Of a stretch of DNA of 64,000 nt, positions 10,400-21,548 are shown piece by piece. The notes under the pieces were generated by a model. The model was given only the letters and a program-made list of their open reading frames with translations, had not been told where the DNA came from and did not search any database. Within the stretch, counting starts at the first letter, position 1; the number at the start of each line of letters is the position of its first letter. A program made the translations under genes and the position numbers. Source of the DNA: Alisma plantago-aquatica (Eukaryota > Streptophyta > Magnoliopsida > Alismatales > Alismataceae); NCBI GenBank assembly GCA_963693085.1, contig OY856409.1:1337036915-1337100914 (forward strand), given 5' to 3'.

Positions 10400-10435
10400 G
10401 TATGTATGTATGTATGTATGTATGTATGTATGTAT
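10400..10435. repeat. (TATG)n microsatellite, tail of LINE3
   Basis: Nine tetranucleotides that end LINE3 on the minus strand and join directly to the head of SINE S5. Confidence 0.85.
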
Positions 10436-10461
10436 CATAATTTGGTAAATATATTCCAAAC

Positions 10462-10481
10462 CCTCCTAAAATTATAGGAGG
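10462..10481 (-). other. 3'-terminal stem-loop of LINE3
   Basis: The minus strand reads CCTCCTA, loop TAATTT, TAGGAGG: seven pairs with a six-base loop at the same distance from the tail as in LINE1 and LINE2. Confidence 0.65.
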
Positions 10482-10619
10482 TCAAAGATTACATGTAGCC
10501 CAATGCTACACCCCGTCAACAACTACAACTCACACAACTATCTAATGTGTAGCTTACGCTTGACACATTTACAAATTTTTACAGCAATAGATTTTGCATT
10601 CTTATCTAAACTCCCATGC

Positions 10620-13337
10620 ATTCTACCATTTTGTTCATTCCATATATGATAACAAAGTGCGGAAAGTAGTAGTCTATTCATCTCCTAGTTCCCACATCTC
10701 TTGATTTTCAACCTTGCATCATCCTTCAATGGTATTTGCAATCTAAAATCTTTACAGATCAAACTCCATACTTCCTTTGTGAATTTACAATAAATTGCCA
10801 AGTGGTTATGGGACTCCTCCTCCTCATTACACAGTAAGTAAGTAGTTAAAATATATTGATTCCATCTATGTACTTTATCTAGTGTAGATAGTGCGCCATA
10901 CATGATTTTATAAACACACATGCTCCATTGAGATACATTTTTTCCATCCCATACATGATCAAAAACTTTGTCTTTTGCAGCTCTAGTTCTTGTTTCCTCC
11001 CATAGGTCCATCTTCAGATCTTATATATGCCATCCACCAACTTCATAAGGGTCAAATAAATGCTTTATTTTCTATCATAACTCCCACATAACATTCATAG
11101 TGTGTGAATAACCTTCCCTAGTGTTTGGTTGAAAGTCTACTCCCCGTGGATATCTCTCCCTCATCCACTTCCCCCATACCGAGGAACCTTCTTCGTAGTT
11201 TATTATTCTTCTCAAAGTCCCCCATATTGCAATGTATTTAGGAGCTTTTAAATTCAGTCCTCCTTCTTCCTTTGGTAGTGCCAACTGATCATACCGCATA
11301 GGATGATAATCACTTGTCCATAGAAAGTTAGATAGTTTCATTTCTATCCTATCAAGAATGGCTCCTGGAATTTCATCCTGTTGAACCCAAACGATGAGAA
11401 GACCCTCCATTGAAGCCTTGATTAAAGTTGCCCTTTTATCCATAGAATTTTTGTGTGTAGGCCATCTTCCTATCATTTCATCAACTCTATCAATGGAATC
11501 AATAAATTCTTTCACTTGTAGATTCCCTCCAGCAAGCAGAAAACTAAGATATTTAGTAGGAATTCTTTCCAACTCTACTCCCATCGCATCCTAAAATCTA
11601 CCTTCAGTTTGGTGGCAGTTCTTGGATAACAAGAGATGGGTTTCATTTACATTTATTCACATCCAAGTCTGCTGCCCAAACTTAGTAAACATTGTTCTCA
11701 ACTCTTCAAGTGTTCTGGTCTTAGCCTCTAAAAATACAAGGACATCATCAACAAAAATAAGATGTCTCATTACCTTCATTCTGTGTATCGTATATGGACT
11801 CTCTTCTACTTTCTTCATCTTTTGTGTAAAGTATTCCATGACCATCATGAAAAGGAGGGGATATAGAGGGTCACCTTGTCGTAAACCATTACACTCTTTG
11901 AACAGACATGCTGACATGCCATTGACAAGGATATAATAGCTGATTGTTTCCACTTACTGTATCATCCATCTAATCCACTATTCACTATACCCCATTTGCT
12001 GCATAATCCACCATAATTTGTCCCATATGACACTATCATAAATCATAGACACATCAAGTTTCAGACAAGCTTTCCTACTTCCTTGCATAACATTATAGTC
12101 AAGAAGAAACTCACCAGCGAAGAGGGCACAATCACTAATACTCTTTCCTGAAACGAAATCTCTTTGATTTTCTGAAGTTAGATATAGGAGGACAAGTTTT
12201 AATCTTGATGCTAGGATTTTTGCTATAATTTTATATTACACAGAATAGCAAAGATATCGGTCTAAAATCAACAAGAGATGTAATGATCTTTTTCTTTAGT
12301 ATCAGGATGAGGAAAGAATGATTCACATGTCTCACCATATTACCTCCCTCCATGAACCATTTGACATATGCCAAAGATCCTCCTTGATTATGTACCAAAC
12401 CTTCCTATAGAAGAAACCATTAAAGCCATTTAAACCAGGTGATTTATTGCATCCAATAATCCATAGAGCCTTTTTAATTTCATGTTCATTTACCTCCCTT
12501 GTGAGAATATTATTGTGTGTACCGGAGAGTTTAAATTTCCAATTTATTTGTTCATTTTCTATTGATTCAAAAAAAAATTGTTGTAAAGTGAGTTGTAGAA
12601 CTATATAGTTTGTTCCTCTAGATCCTCATATCTATTCGCCACCCTTCCATCTGCATCAATCAACTCAGAAATGATATTATTTTCCTCCCTCCTTTAAACT
12701 TCCATGTGATACAAATTTTTGTTTCTATCACCATCCTTCAGCCACTTCTCCTTACTCCTTTGCCAAAACAAAATTCCTCAGCCTTCTTTACGTCTCCTAG
12801 CATTTTTTTAATTTGTCATCTTTGTTGATCAATTATTCATTGATTGAATCTAAAAGAAGTAGTTTTTTCACCTATGTGCACTCCTATTTTGTCTCTACTA
12901 TCATGTTAGGAATGTTCACTTCTGCCTTAGCCCATCTGTTCAAACTAGCCTTGGTGTTTGCAAGTTTCTTGGCAAAAACAAACATTGAGTTCCCTTTAAC
13001 CTCCACTTTCCCGTTGTCTTTGACGATGTCGTAAAATCCTGTCCAATTTGCCCAATATTTTAGAAATCTAAACGTTTTTCTTTTTTGTTTCTTCTCAGAG
13101 ATATGTACCATTATAGGTGCATGGTCACTCAATTCTAAACCTCCTTCCTTTACTTGGACATTAGGAAACATCTGTAGCCATATCTCATTCACCAGTGCCC
13201 TATCAAGCTTGCTAGCAATCATGTCCTTTGGTTTCCTTTCATTGTTCCATGTAAAAAGATCACTACTTGTCATTTGAAGTTCAAACAATTCATATTTGTC
13301 AATAGTAAGATTAAATGCATCTATTACTGAATTTAGA
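10620..13337 (-). pseudogene. LINE3 ORF2, partial and decayed
   Basis: Most of the recognisable protein stays in one minus frame. The endonuclease end is at 13288-12884 with FTWNNERKPKD, SKLDRALVN and LELSDHAPIMV. The RT core is at 11953-11657 with LRQGDPLYPLLF and HLIFVDDVLVF (FADD changed to FVDD). The post-RT region is at 11584-11075 (LERIPTKYLSFLLAGGNLQVK and LALPKEEGGLNLK). The zf-RVT end is at 11011-10685 (YLLCNEEEESHNHLAIYCKFTKEVW), with the first cysteine of CLLC lost. Stops and small indels separate the pieces, especially at 12000-12880. Confidence 0.78.
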
Positions 13338-13488
13338 TTAAGAAAGGCATTCTCTCTCCCTCTCCCATGCCCATGACAGAGGTAGAAGGTCTAGGAGGGT
13401 GGTAAATCAAGGCAGCAACTGTGATTCAAACTCAAGTCCCTTTGTTAGGGGACACCGTGCTTAACCACTTGAGCCACTCCTTGTTGGT
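13338..13488 (-). mobile_element. tRNA-derived SINE (copy S6)
   Basis: Box A is TGGCTCAAGTGG and box B is degraded (GAGTTTGAATCA). The (CATA)n tail expected at the low-coordinate end is missing, and the body joins LINE3 directly. Confidence 0.82.
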
Positions 13489-13501
13489 TGTATGTATGTA
13501 T

Positions 13502-13656
13502 GGGATTAAGAAAGACATTCTCTCCCCCTCTCACATTCCTGTGACGGAGGTCGAATGTTTGGGAGGGTGGTAAATCAAGGCGGCAACTGGGATTCAAACC
13601 CGAGTCTCTTTGTTAGGAGACATTGTGCGTGACCACTTGAACCACTCCTTGTCGGC
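13502..13656 (-). mobile_element. tRNA-derived SINE, complete (copy S7)
   Basis: A complete copy with a CATA-type tail at 13489-13501 that abuts the head of S6. Box A reads TGGTTCAAGTGG and box B GGGTTTGAATCC. Its head joins the long microsatellite tail of LINE4. Confidence 0.86.
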
Positions 13657-13750
13657 AAGTACGTATGTATGTATGTATAATTGCATGTATGTATGTATGT
13701 ATGATGTGTGTATGTATGTATGTATGTATGTATGCATGTTCGTAAGTATC
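13657..13750. repeat. Imperfect (TATG)n tract, tail of LINE4
   Basis: Three runs of TATG separated by short interruptions, ending at the LINE4 3' terminus. The interruptions suggest an older tail. Confidence 0.75.
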
Positions 13751-13776
13751 CGAATAAGGTAAATAGATTCTGACTT

Positions 13777-13796
13777 CCTCCTAAAAATATAGAAGG
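13777..13796 (-). other. 3'-terminal stem-loop of LINE4
   Basis: The minus strand reads CCTTCTA, loop TATTTT, TAGGAGG. Six Watson-Crick pairs and one U-G pair (as RNA) keep the seven-pair stem. Confidence 0.6.
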
Positions 13797-13899
13797 TCAA
13801 AGAGTTACATATTGACAACACTACATATAAAAAACACAACAACTCACACATTTATCTAACATGTAGCTTGTATTTCACACATTTACAAATTTTACATCT

Positions 13900-15342
13900 A
13901 TACTCCTCATGTTTTTGGATGAACCTCTATGTATTTTAACATTCCTTTTGCTCCATATGTGATAGCATAAGGTAGAAAATAGGATTATCTCCCTTTCATA
14001 TTTTCTGTATCACTTTATCATCATCCTTGCATCTTCCTTTATTGTACATAGCATTCTAAAATCCTTGAATATCAATTCCCAAACTTTTTTTGTGAATTTG
14101 GAGTTCCCTATCAGATGGTTGTGGGTCTCTTCTTCCTCATTATATAGTAATAAGCTAGTGGAAGCATTATGATTTCATTTATGTATCTTGTCTAGTGTAG
14201 CCAAAACACCATGTAGAATTGTATAGACACACATGCTTCATTTGGGCACATGTTTGTCAACCCATATTTGTTCCATATCTTTGTATTTTTTTACTCTTTC
14301 TCTAGTCACCTCCCAGAGATCCATCTTAGGATCTTTAGTCTTCCATCTACCAGCATCATAGGCTTCAAATAAGTGTTTCACTTGCTGACATAAATCCTTC
14401 ATGATATTGAAGCTCGTGAATATCCTTCCCTGGTTCTTGGCTGAAAATTCAGGCCACATGGGTATCTTTCCCTCATCCATCTCCCGCATATTGAACTTCC
14501 CTCTTAATAAATAATTATTCTCCTCAAGGTTCCCCATATTTCAATGCCTCTCAGAGTTTTAAATTCAAAGCTCCCTCATCTTTTGGTAGTGCTAGACTTG
14601 CATATCGCATTGGATGGTAGTTGCTCGCCCATAGGAAACGTTTGCAATCTTCATTTCAATCTGGTCAAGGATAGCTTGTGGTATCTCTCCTTGTTGTACC
14701 TAAAAGATAAAAAATCCTTCAATTGTAGTTTTGATGAGAGTTGTTCTTCCCGCATGGATGTCTTCTAGAATGGTCATCTATTTATCATTTCATCAACTAT
14801 GCCAATACAATCAGCCAAGTCCTTCATATTTAGGTTGCCCCCAGCTAACGAAAATCCCAAGTATTTATAGGGAACTTCACTAGCTCCACTCCCAATGTCA
14901 TATGTAGTCTGTCTTCATATTGATAGCAAATTTTGGAAAGTAAAAGATGAGTCTTACTATATTTGATGCACAACCCAATTTGCACTTTGAATCTTCTAAG
15001 CAAAGTGTATAGCTCCTCTAGCATTTTGGGTTTAGCTTCCACAAAAACCAGCACATCATCTATAAAAATTGATGACTCATAACCTTTGTCCCATGCACAA
15101 TGTATGGCTTTATGATCTTTGGATACTCAGCCTCCTTCATCTTTTGTGTGAAGTACTCTATGACAATCATAAATAAAAGAGGTGAAAAAGGGTCCCCCTG
15201 GCACAATCCATTGCTTTCGTTGAACATCACAGCCGACAGACCATTAATAAAGATGGAAAATCTAATGGTTCTTATACACTATCTCATCCATCAAATCTGA
15301 TGTTCATTGAACCCCATTTGTTGCATAATCCATCATGATTTT
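13900..15342 (-). pseudogene. LINE4 ORF2 fragment (RT core to zf-RVT)
   Basis: Recognisable pieces are IDDVLVFVEAKPKMLEEL near 15054 (the FADD box is now FIDD), the post-RT segment, and 14537-14238 with EGKIPMWPEFSAKNQG and KMDLWEVTRERVKKYKDMEQIW, which is the stretch before the zf-RVT motif. Frames change several times. The zinc motif itself, toward 14100, is hard to follow. Confidence 0.7.
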
Positions 15343-15367
15343 TGTATGTATGTATGTATGTATGTAT
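15343..15367. repeat. (TATG)n microsatellite, SINE S8 tail
   Basis: Six tetranucleotides joining SINE S8 to the truncated LINE4. Confidence 0.8.
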
Positions 15368-15520
15368 GGGATTAAGAGAGAAAGATCCCCCCTCTCCCAT
15401 GCCTGTGGCAAAGGCCGAAAGCTTGGGAGGATGGTAAATCAAGGTGGCAACTGGAATTCGAACTCGGGTCCCTTTTTTAGGGGACATCGTGCTTGACCAC
15501 TTGATTTACTCCTTTTTGGC
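15368..15520 (-). mobile_element. tRNA-derived SINE (copy S8)
   Basis: A complete-length copy. Box B reads GAGTTCGAATTC. Box A is damaged (TAAATCAAGTGG instead of TGGCTCAAGTGG), so it is unlikely to be transcribed. It lies between LINE5 and LINE4. Confidence 0.82.
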
Positions 15521-15547
15521 ATGTATGTATGTATGTATGTATGTATC
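15521..15547. repeat. (TATG)n microsatellite, tail of LINE5
   Basis: About six tetranucleotides that end LINE5 and join the head of SINE S8. Confidence 0.82.
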
Positions 15548-15574
15548 GGAATCAGGTAAATATATTTAGACGTT

Positions 15575-15597
15575 CCCCATAAAAAAATATTAGGGGG
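15575..15597 (-). other. 3'-terminal stem-loop of LINE5, weakened
   Basis: The minus strand reads CCCCTAATA, an AT loop, then ATGGGG. Four G-C pairs remain, but the inner part of the stem has lost register. Its location before the tail matches the other four LINEs. Confidence 0.5.
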
Positions 15598-15655
15598 GCA
15601 AGATTACATGTAGGCCCAACGCCATACACCCAGATCAACAGTACAACTCACACAT

Positions 15656-18600
15656 TTAGCTAATATGTAGTCTACGTCTAATGCATTTACAAATTTTTAC
15701 AACAATGCTTGTGGAATTTGTGGACTTTCCTTGGTGTCTTCTAGCATTCCTCTCTTCAAAAACATGGTAGCATAGACCAAAAAATAAGAGATTTTTCTTC
15801 ACATATGTTCCGCATCTAGCAAGCATCCTTCTCAGTTTGGCAATAAGTTGAATCTGAAGTCTAAAATCTCTGCATAAATACTCCCATATCTCCTTTGTGA
15901 ACTTGCATTCCCCCACAAGGTGGTTGTGACTTTCTTCCTATTCCCCACATAGCAAGCATACAGTAGATATATCATAATTCTAGCTCTTTATTCTATCAAG
16001 AGTGGTAAGGATATGATGCAGAAATTTATATACACATATGCTCCACTTTAACACATACCTATCCATCCATATTTGTTCACCCACTGGGTCCTTCTCGCCT
16101 CTGGTCCGAGACAACTCCCACATGCTTATCTTTTTGTCTTTGAGCTGCCATCCTCCAGAATTATTAGTAACAAACAAGTTTTTAATTTGTGGCCATATTT
16201 CCCTCATGACATTGATGGACCTTGAGTATCCTTCTCTTATTTTTGGAATAAAATCCAGCCCTCTAGGATATTTGTCTCTCATCCACTTTCCCCATGTAGA
16301 TGTGCCTTCTTGGAATGTAACAAGCCTTCTCATAGATCCCCATCTAGCAATATCTCTAGGGGTCTTCAAGTTCAGTCCTCCTTCATCTATAGGAAAAGCC
16401 AGCCTAGAATACTTCATAGGATGATGCTCACTCCCCCATAGAAAGTTAGCAGTCTTCATTTTAATTCTATCCAGAACAGATATGGGAATTTCACCTTGTT
16501 GTACCCAAAAAATGAGAAGTCCCTCTCTAGCATATTTTATCAAGGTTCTGCGCCCCGCCATGGAAATCTTTTGTGTAGGCCATCTATTAATCATATCCTC
16601 CACTTTATCAATGCATTCCATAAAATCTTTGACGTGAAGGTTGCCACCTACAAGAGGGAATCCCAAGTACTTGGTTGGCAATTCACCCCTTTCCACTCCC
16701 ATAGAATGTGTGAGTCTGTCCTCCAACTGATAGCAATTCTTTGATAAGAAAATGTGTGTTTTATTTGCATTAACACACAGCCCTGTTTGCTTCCCAAACT
16801 CCCCTAATAAGCTTTTAAGATTTTTTAGATATTGTTGTTTGGCTTCAATGAACACCAGGACATCATATGCAAAAATCAAGTGTGTCATTACCTTTGTGCC
16901 GTGGACAGTGTAAGGCTTTATTTCCTTCCTTTCTTCAGCTTGTTGCATCTTACTTGTGAAATACTCCATGACAATCACGAAAAGAAGAGGAGATAGGGGG
17001 TCTCCTTGGCGCAGCCCGTTGCCCCCTCTAAAGAGACCAACAGACGTTCCATTCACCAGAACAGAGTAGCTAGTGGTCCCAACACATTGTTTCATCCAGC
17101 CTATCCATTGTTCATTGAATCTCATATGTTGCATGATCCACCATAATTTATCCCACCTTACACTGTCATAAGCTTTGGAAACATCCAGTTTTAGGCAAGC
17201 CTTCCTACTTCCTCTCATGACATTGTAATCTAGAAGAAATTCACCAGCCAGAAGCACACAATCACTGATACTTCTACTTGTAACAAAAGCTCCTTGATTT
17301 GCAAAAATCAGAAAAGGGAGGACCATCTTCAACTGAACAGTCAGAATTTTAGCAATAATTTTATATTATACCGAGCAGCAAGCAATGGGTCGAAAATTAG
17401 CAAGAGATGATGTAACTTTCTTCTTTAGAATAAGAACAAGAAAGGAGTGATTGACCTGTCTCACCATGTTCCCACCTTGTAGAAACCATTCCACATAAGC
17501 TAGCAAGTCATCTTTAATAATATCCCAAGTCTTCTTATAAAAGAAAACATTGAAACCATCAGACCCAGGTGACTTATTGCTTCCAATACTCCACACAGCA
17601 TCTTTGACCTCCTGTACATTGGTCCTTCTAGTGAGAATATTGTTGTGTGTGCTAGTGAGTCTGAACTTCCATTCCACCTTCCTCCTGCTCATCAATATTA
17701 TCAGAGAGATTTTTATTGTACAGAGACGTGTAGAACTTGATAGCCTGTTCTTCAAGATCATCCTATTTGTTGACAACCATACCTTCAGCATTAATAAGTT
17801 CATATATAGTATTACCTACCTCCCTTCTTCTAACTGCAGTATGGTATAGCTTTGTGTTTCTGTTCCCATCCTCCATCCACTTTTCCTTGCTTCTTTGCTA
17901 GTAGAATTTTTCCTCTGCCTTCTTTAGATCTTCAAGCATCATTTTTAATTCCTTGTCTTTCTCAATCAGCTTTGGATTTAATGGATCAGCCAACAATCTT
18001 TCTCCAGTATCCTTGCACTCCTGTTTGGTGTCCTTCAGCAGCTTTGGGATGTTCACCTCTTCATTTACCCACTTTTTGAGTGCCATCTTGGTGTTCTTTA
18101 ACTTTTTAGCAAATATGTACATGGGATTGCATGTCACCTGAGTACTCCAGCTTTGCTTTATGACTTCATCAAACCCTTTCCAATCAGTCCAGTAGTTTAG
18201 AAATATGAAAGGCCTCCAAACCTTCAGCCTTTACCTGCACCTTAGGAAAAAATTCATCCATTCATCATTCACCAGAGCTCTATCCAGCTTGCTTGCTATC
18301 CTATCACCAGGGCCCCTTTCATTATTCCAGGTAAAGATATCCCTATCAACCATTGGCAATTTGAACAAACATGATTTATCAATGGCTCGGTTGAAAGCAT
18401 CCACTTCAGCATTAATAGCAAGTCTTCTGCCTTTTTTCTCAGCCTATAGATGCACTGTATTAAAATCACCAATTACCATCTAGGGAAGTATAGTTTGTTT
18501 AGAGATAGAAACCATATTGTCCCATAGGTCCAGTCTCGCTTTGCCATCATTGTGACCACAAACAACTATCAACCACATATGCAAGCCACCGTTATTAACA

Positions 18601-19000
18601 CAGTTCACTGTAACCTATTGATCTGACATATGTACCACTGAAAGCTGCCATGCATTAGGCTTCCATGCCACACATACCCTAGCAACCTCACCACAATCAA
18701 TGTTGGAAACATGCTCCCAACTTTACGCAAACATATATTTAATACTATTTTTATTCTGTACCTTTATCTTCATCTCTACCAATGCAACTAGAGAATGACC
18801 GCTAGTAGCAATCCATTCTCTTCCTTCTTCTTGCTCCTGTCACACCCTCCCTTTATATTCCATAGAAGCATGGACATATCAAATATTTTTGTTGGACCTG
18901 GTACGCCTAGGAGGCTGCTTTCCAACATTCTTGCCTTTCCCCTTCTGCTCTTATTGTTTAGTTGCATTTTCCTCCTCAACATCTGATTCAGATAGTGCCT
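15656..19000 (-). pseudogene. LINE5 ORF2 (endonuclease-RT-zf-RVT), decayed
   Basis: The start region near 18880 reads MLLWNIKGGCDRSKKKE, the usual start of the APE-type endonuclease. GDFN and TWNNERGPGDRIASKLDRALVN follow in fragments to about 18250. From 17803 to 15656 one minus frame holds most of the rest. The RT shows DVSKAYDSVRWDKLWWI, LRQGDPLSPLLF and HLIFAYDVLVF, in which the first catalytic aspartate of FADD is replaced by tyrosine, so even an intact frame would be inactive. The post-RT part has GRRTLIKYAREGLLIFWVQQ, and the zf-RVT end lies at 15990-15656. Stops at about 17366 and 15980 and a frameshift near 17850 break it. Confidence 0.82.
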
Positions 19001-19139
19001 TAAAACTATTTGTTGTGTCCAGAATAGAACTGACACCTTGGTTCCTGGGAATACATGGCTTCTTTACCCCTTTCCTTTGTGAGCTTGACACAAACTCATC
19101 CTCTTCCCCGATGTTTATTTTTTCCAACACGGACTTGAC

Positions 19140-20191
19140 CTACTTCTGTTTATCTTCATTCACTTTGTTGCTGCTTGTTTCTTTCCCCTTAGGCATTTGT
19201 TGTGCTTCTTTGCATCCTTCTCCCTTTGACCCCTCTATCTCTTCACTTTGTTCTACCGCAGGAGGCTTGTCCGGTACATGCTTCTCCCTCCAAACTTGTC
19301 TGCCATCTTTTTTGTTGTCCTCTATTTTCTGGTCATAGTAGGCATTCGTGTGACCGAAAGCCTTGCAGATGGTGCACCTCCCCGGGACATGGTCATATTC
19401 CACACTCTTTGGGATGGGTTCCCTGCCCTTCACATTCAGCATGACTTTTTGAGGCGTTGTCTTCTCCATGTCAAGCTCCACAATGATTCGGGCTTCATCG
19501 CACTCAAGCGACTTCTCGTCGATGTGCAGAACAATCCCGACTCCGCTAGCGATCGTACCCACCGCCCGCTTTGTCCAAGAACGGCCAATCGATTGCACTT
19601 TGATCGAAGTCGGAATAGTAGAGAAGATTTCCTTCAGTTCATTGCCATATCAGTAGTCCTTCACAATCACCAATTGACGATCAAACTACCTGGGGCTGGC
19701 GTCTAGGGCGTCGTCCTTGTCGGTGGCGTTCACAAATCTCACAAGAAAGATGCCATTATCCCTGGACAAGAGATCAAGCATGCCTTCGATCTCCATTTGT
19801 GTTGGATCTAGGCTTTGAGGTGAGGGTAGAATGGCCTCCTCCCAAGGACATAGACCAGCACGGTGAACTCCCAGACATCGCACATCTTGTCAAACTCCTC
19901 AAGCTCGAGTTTGATGTGTATCTCACCCTCCTTCATCAATGGTTTCAGGAACTTCAGGGTTTCCTTTGTGTTCGTCACTAGCTTAGTCAAGACATGGGAC
20001 CAGGTCTTGCACCCACCTTCTCCTTCCTTCGACTCCACCTGACTAAGGTTTCCCTGGTCCGACCATCCTTTCTCCTTCCTGTTGATGTCAGCCTGGTGGC
20101 TAGGGTTGGTGGCGGAGGTAGTGTGGGTGGCGATGATGGGTGGTGTAGGGTGGACATCACTGGCCAGAGTGGCTGGCGATGTGGGCGCCAT
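19140..20191 (-). pseudogene. LINE5 ORF1 (DUF4283 and zinc-knuckle protein), decayed
   Basis: The start is the ATG at 20191 (MAPTSPATLASDVH), matching the LINE1 ORF1 start. The first 127 codons are open and include SWSHVLTK-like and ELEEFDKMCDVWE segments. The frame then shifts near 19830. The second part carries DNGIFLVRFVNATDKDDAL and, after one stop near 19686, SIGRSWTKRAVGTIASGVGI. These are DUF4283 landmarks of plant L1 and other retroelement ORF1 proteins. The zinc knuckle CTICKAFGHTNAYYDQ lacks its last cysteine. A charged tail ends at 19140. The protein would bind LINE RNA in a working copy. Confidence 0.8.
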
Positions 20192-20253
20192 GTCAGAGAT
20201 CGGCGGCTATCACACGCGAGTCACCCGAGCCAGACCTAGCGGGAGGCGCGATT

Positions 20254-20281
20254 GTATGTATGTATGTATGTATGTATGTAT
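20254..20281. repeat. (TATG)n microsatellite, SINE S9 tail
   Basis: Seven tetranucleotides at the junction of LINE5 and SINE fragment S9. Confidence 0.8.
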
Positions 20282-20333
20282 GGGATTAAGAGAGAAACAT
20301 TTCTCCCCCCTACCACGCCCGTGGAGGAAGCCG
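20282..20333 (-). mobile_element. SINE 3' fragment (copy S9)
   Basis: Only the 3' 50 bases of the SINE are present (from GGCTTCCTCCACGGG to TTAATCC). No box A or box B is left. It is 5'-truncated and flanked on both sides by TATG runs. Confidence 0.75.
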
Positions 20334-20493
20334 TGTATGTATGTATGTACGTACACTTGTATGTATGTATGTATGTATGTATGTATGTATGTATGTATGT
20401 ATGTATGTATGTATGTATGTATGTATGTATGTATGTATGTATGTATGTATGTATGTATGTATGTATGTATGTATGTATTTATGTATGTATGTA
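20334..20493. repeat. Long (TATG)n microsatellite
   Basis: About 160 bases of TATG with three small interruptions, including TACGTACACTTG. This is the longest tract of the window. The open frames across it (MYVCMYVC repeats) are an artefact of the tetranucleotide read in three frames. Confidence 0.9.
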
Positions 20494-20648
20494 TAAGATT
20501 AAGAGAGACATTCTCTTCCCCTCTCCCATGCCTATGACGAAGGCTGAACGTCTGAGAGGGTGGTAAACCAAGGTAGCAGTTAGAATTTGAACTTGGATCC
20601 CTTTATTAGGGGACACCGTGCTTGACCACTTGAGCCACTCCTTGTCGG
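20494..20648 (-). mobile_element. tRNA-derived SINE, complete (copy S10)
   Basis: A complete copy with box A TGGCTCAAGTGG and a mutated box B (AAGTTCAAATTC). Its tail is the long microsatellite at 20334-20493, and its head abuts the tail of the interrupted SINE S11. Confidence 0.85.
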
Positions 20649-20654
20649 TTGTAT

Positions 20655-20677
20655 ATATGTATGTGATTAAAGTGGCA
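20655..20677 (-). mobile_element. SINE S11, 3' end (split by the Sirevirus)
   Basis: TATGTATGTGATTAAAGTGGCA is the tail and last 3' bases of a SINE. The rest of this copy resumes at 63919 with AGGCATTCTCTCC. The break carries an imperfect 5-bp target duplication (TGGCA here, AGGCA at the other side). Confidence 0.75.
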
Positions 20678-21548
20678 TGTTGGATCCTAGATGGGTAATT
20701 AGATGATCTAGAGGGGGAGTGAATGGAGTTGAATGTACTGAAACAAAATTCATTAGACCTTCAGGTTATATCACCAAGATAAGTTGCTAAATAGGAAATT
20801 TGAGTGCAACTAAAACATGCATAGCAAGGGGGAGAGAGATTGAACATACACCAATTTGACAAGCTATGTAGAGTGGTTCCACACTTCAAACTAGAAGTAT
20901 GTCATTCCACTACCTAGAGAGGTAAAACTCTAGGATTTCTTAACCACTACACTCTTATATTTATTCATAAGACTTAAAATACATGACCAACCAAAGGACT
21001 TACCTATCCAATACAAAGAGTCTTCAACCTTACCAAGGACTTACCCACATTAAATGAGTCTTCGGCCTTCTACAAGGACTTACCCATTCTTGCACAAGTC
21101 TTCAACCTTCTAGGAATTACCTACTCTTCTTAGATCATCAGCCTTTGACTTCACCTTCACTCGGAGAAGATTCCACCAAGGACGTACCGACTTGATAAAG
21201 GAGTCTTCTGCCTTCATCAAGGGCTTACCCACTTTTGGCCCAAGTCTCTGGCCTTATTCTTCACCAAGGGACTGCTTACCTTATTCTTCTTCACCTCTCT
21301 TAGCCAAGAGACAGAACCTTCATCTTCATGGTTGAAATAAAAAATAGGGAGGTGGTGGAAGTGATAGCCTCACAAGATATACATGTAGGACTAGATATCT
21401 TACAAATATCCTACTCACTCTAATTGATGTAGCAAGTGATTAATCTTAGAGAGAGAGAGGAGGTTGTAGGAGGCACTCAACTATAAACTAGTAACCTCAT
21501 ATAGAGTTTTGCATTGAATGCTTGACCTTGGAATGAAGACCAAGGGGT

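Larger units (their letters stand above)
10436..13337 (-). mobile_element. LINE3: 5'-truncated L1-type LINE
   Basis: The element runs from its (CATA)n tail to a truncation in the endonuclease domain near 13337, slightly farther 5' than LINE2. The truncated end joins SINE S6 at ATTAAG without the usual tail, so the tail was lost or the junction was trimmed. Confidence 0.82.
13751..15342 (-). mobile_element. LINE4: strongly 5'-truncated L1-type LINE
   Basis: Only the 3' third survives, from the middle of the RT domain to the tail. The 5' break at about 15342 (WWIMQQMGF segment) meets the (CATA)n tail of SINE S8. Confidence 0.82.
15548..20253 (-). mobile_element. LINE5: full-length L1-type LINE
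   Basis: A 4.7-kb element with 5' region, ORF1, ORF2, 3' hairpin and (CATA)n tail, all on the minus strand. The 5' end at about 20253 abuts the CATA tail of SINE S9. The 5' 700 bases are clearly richer in G+C than the surroundings, as in LINE1. Confidence 0.87.

Noticed and set aside
20082..20566. Plus-strand frames with long MYVC repeats
   Set aside because: They are the (TATG)n microsatellite read through without stops.
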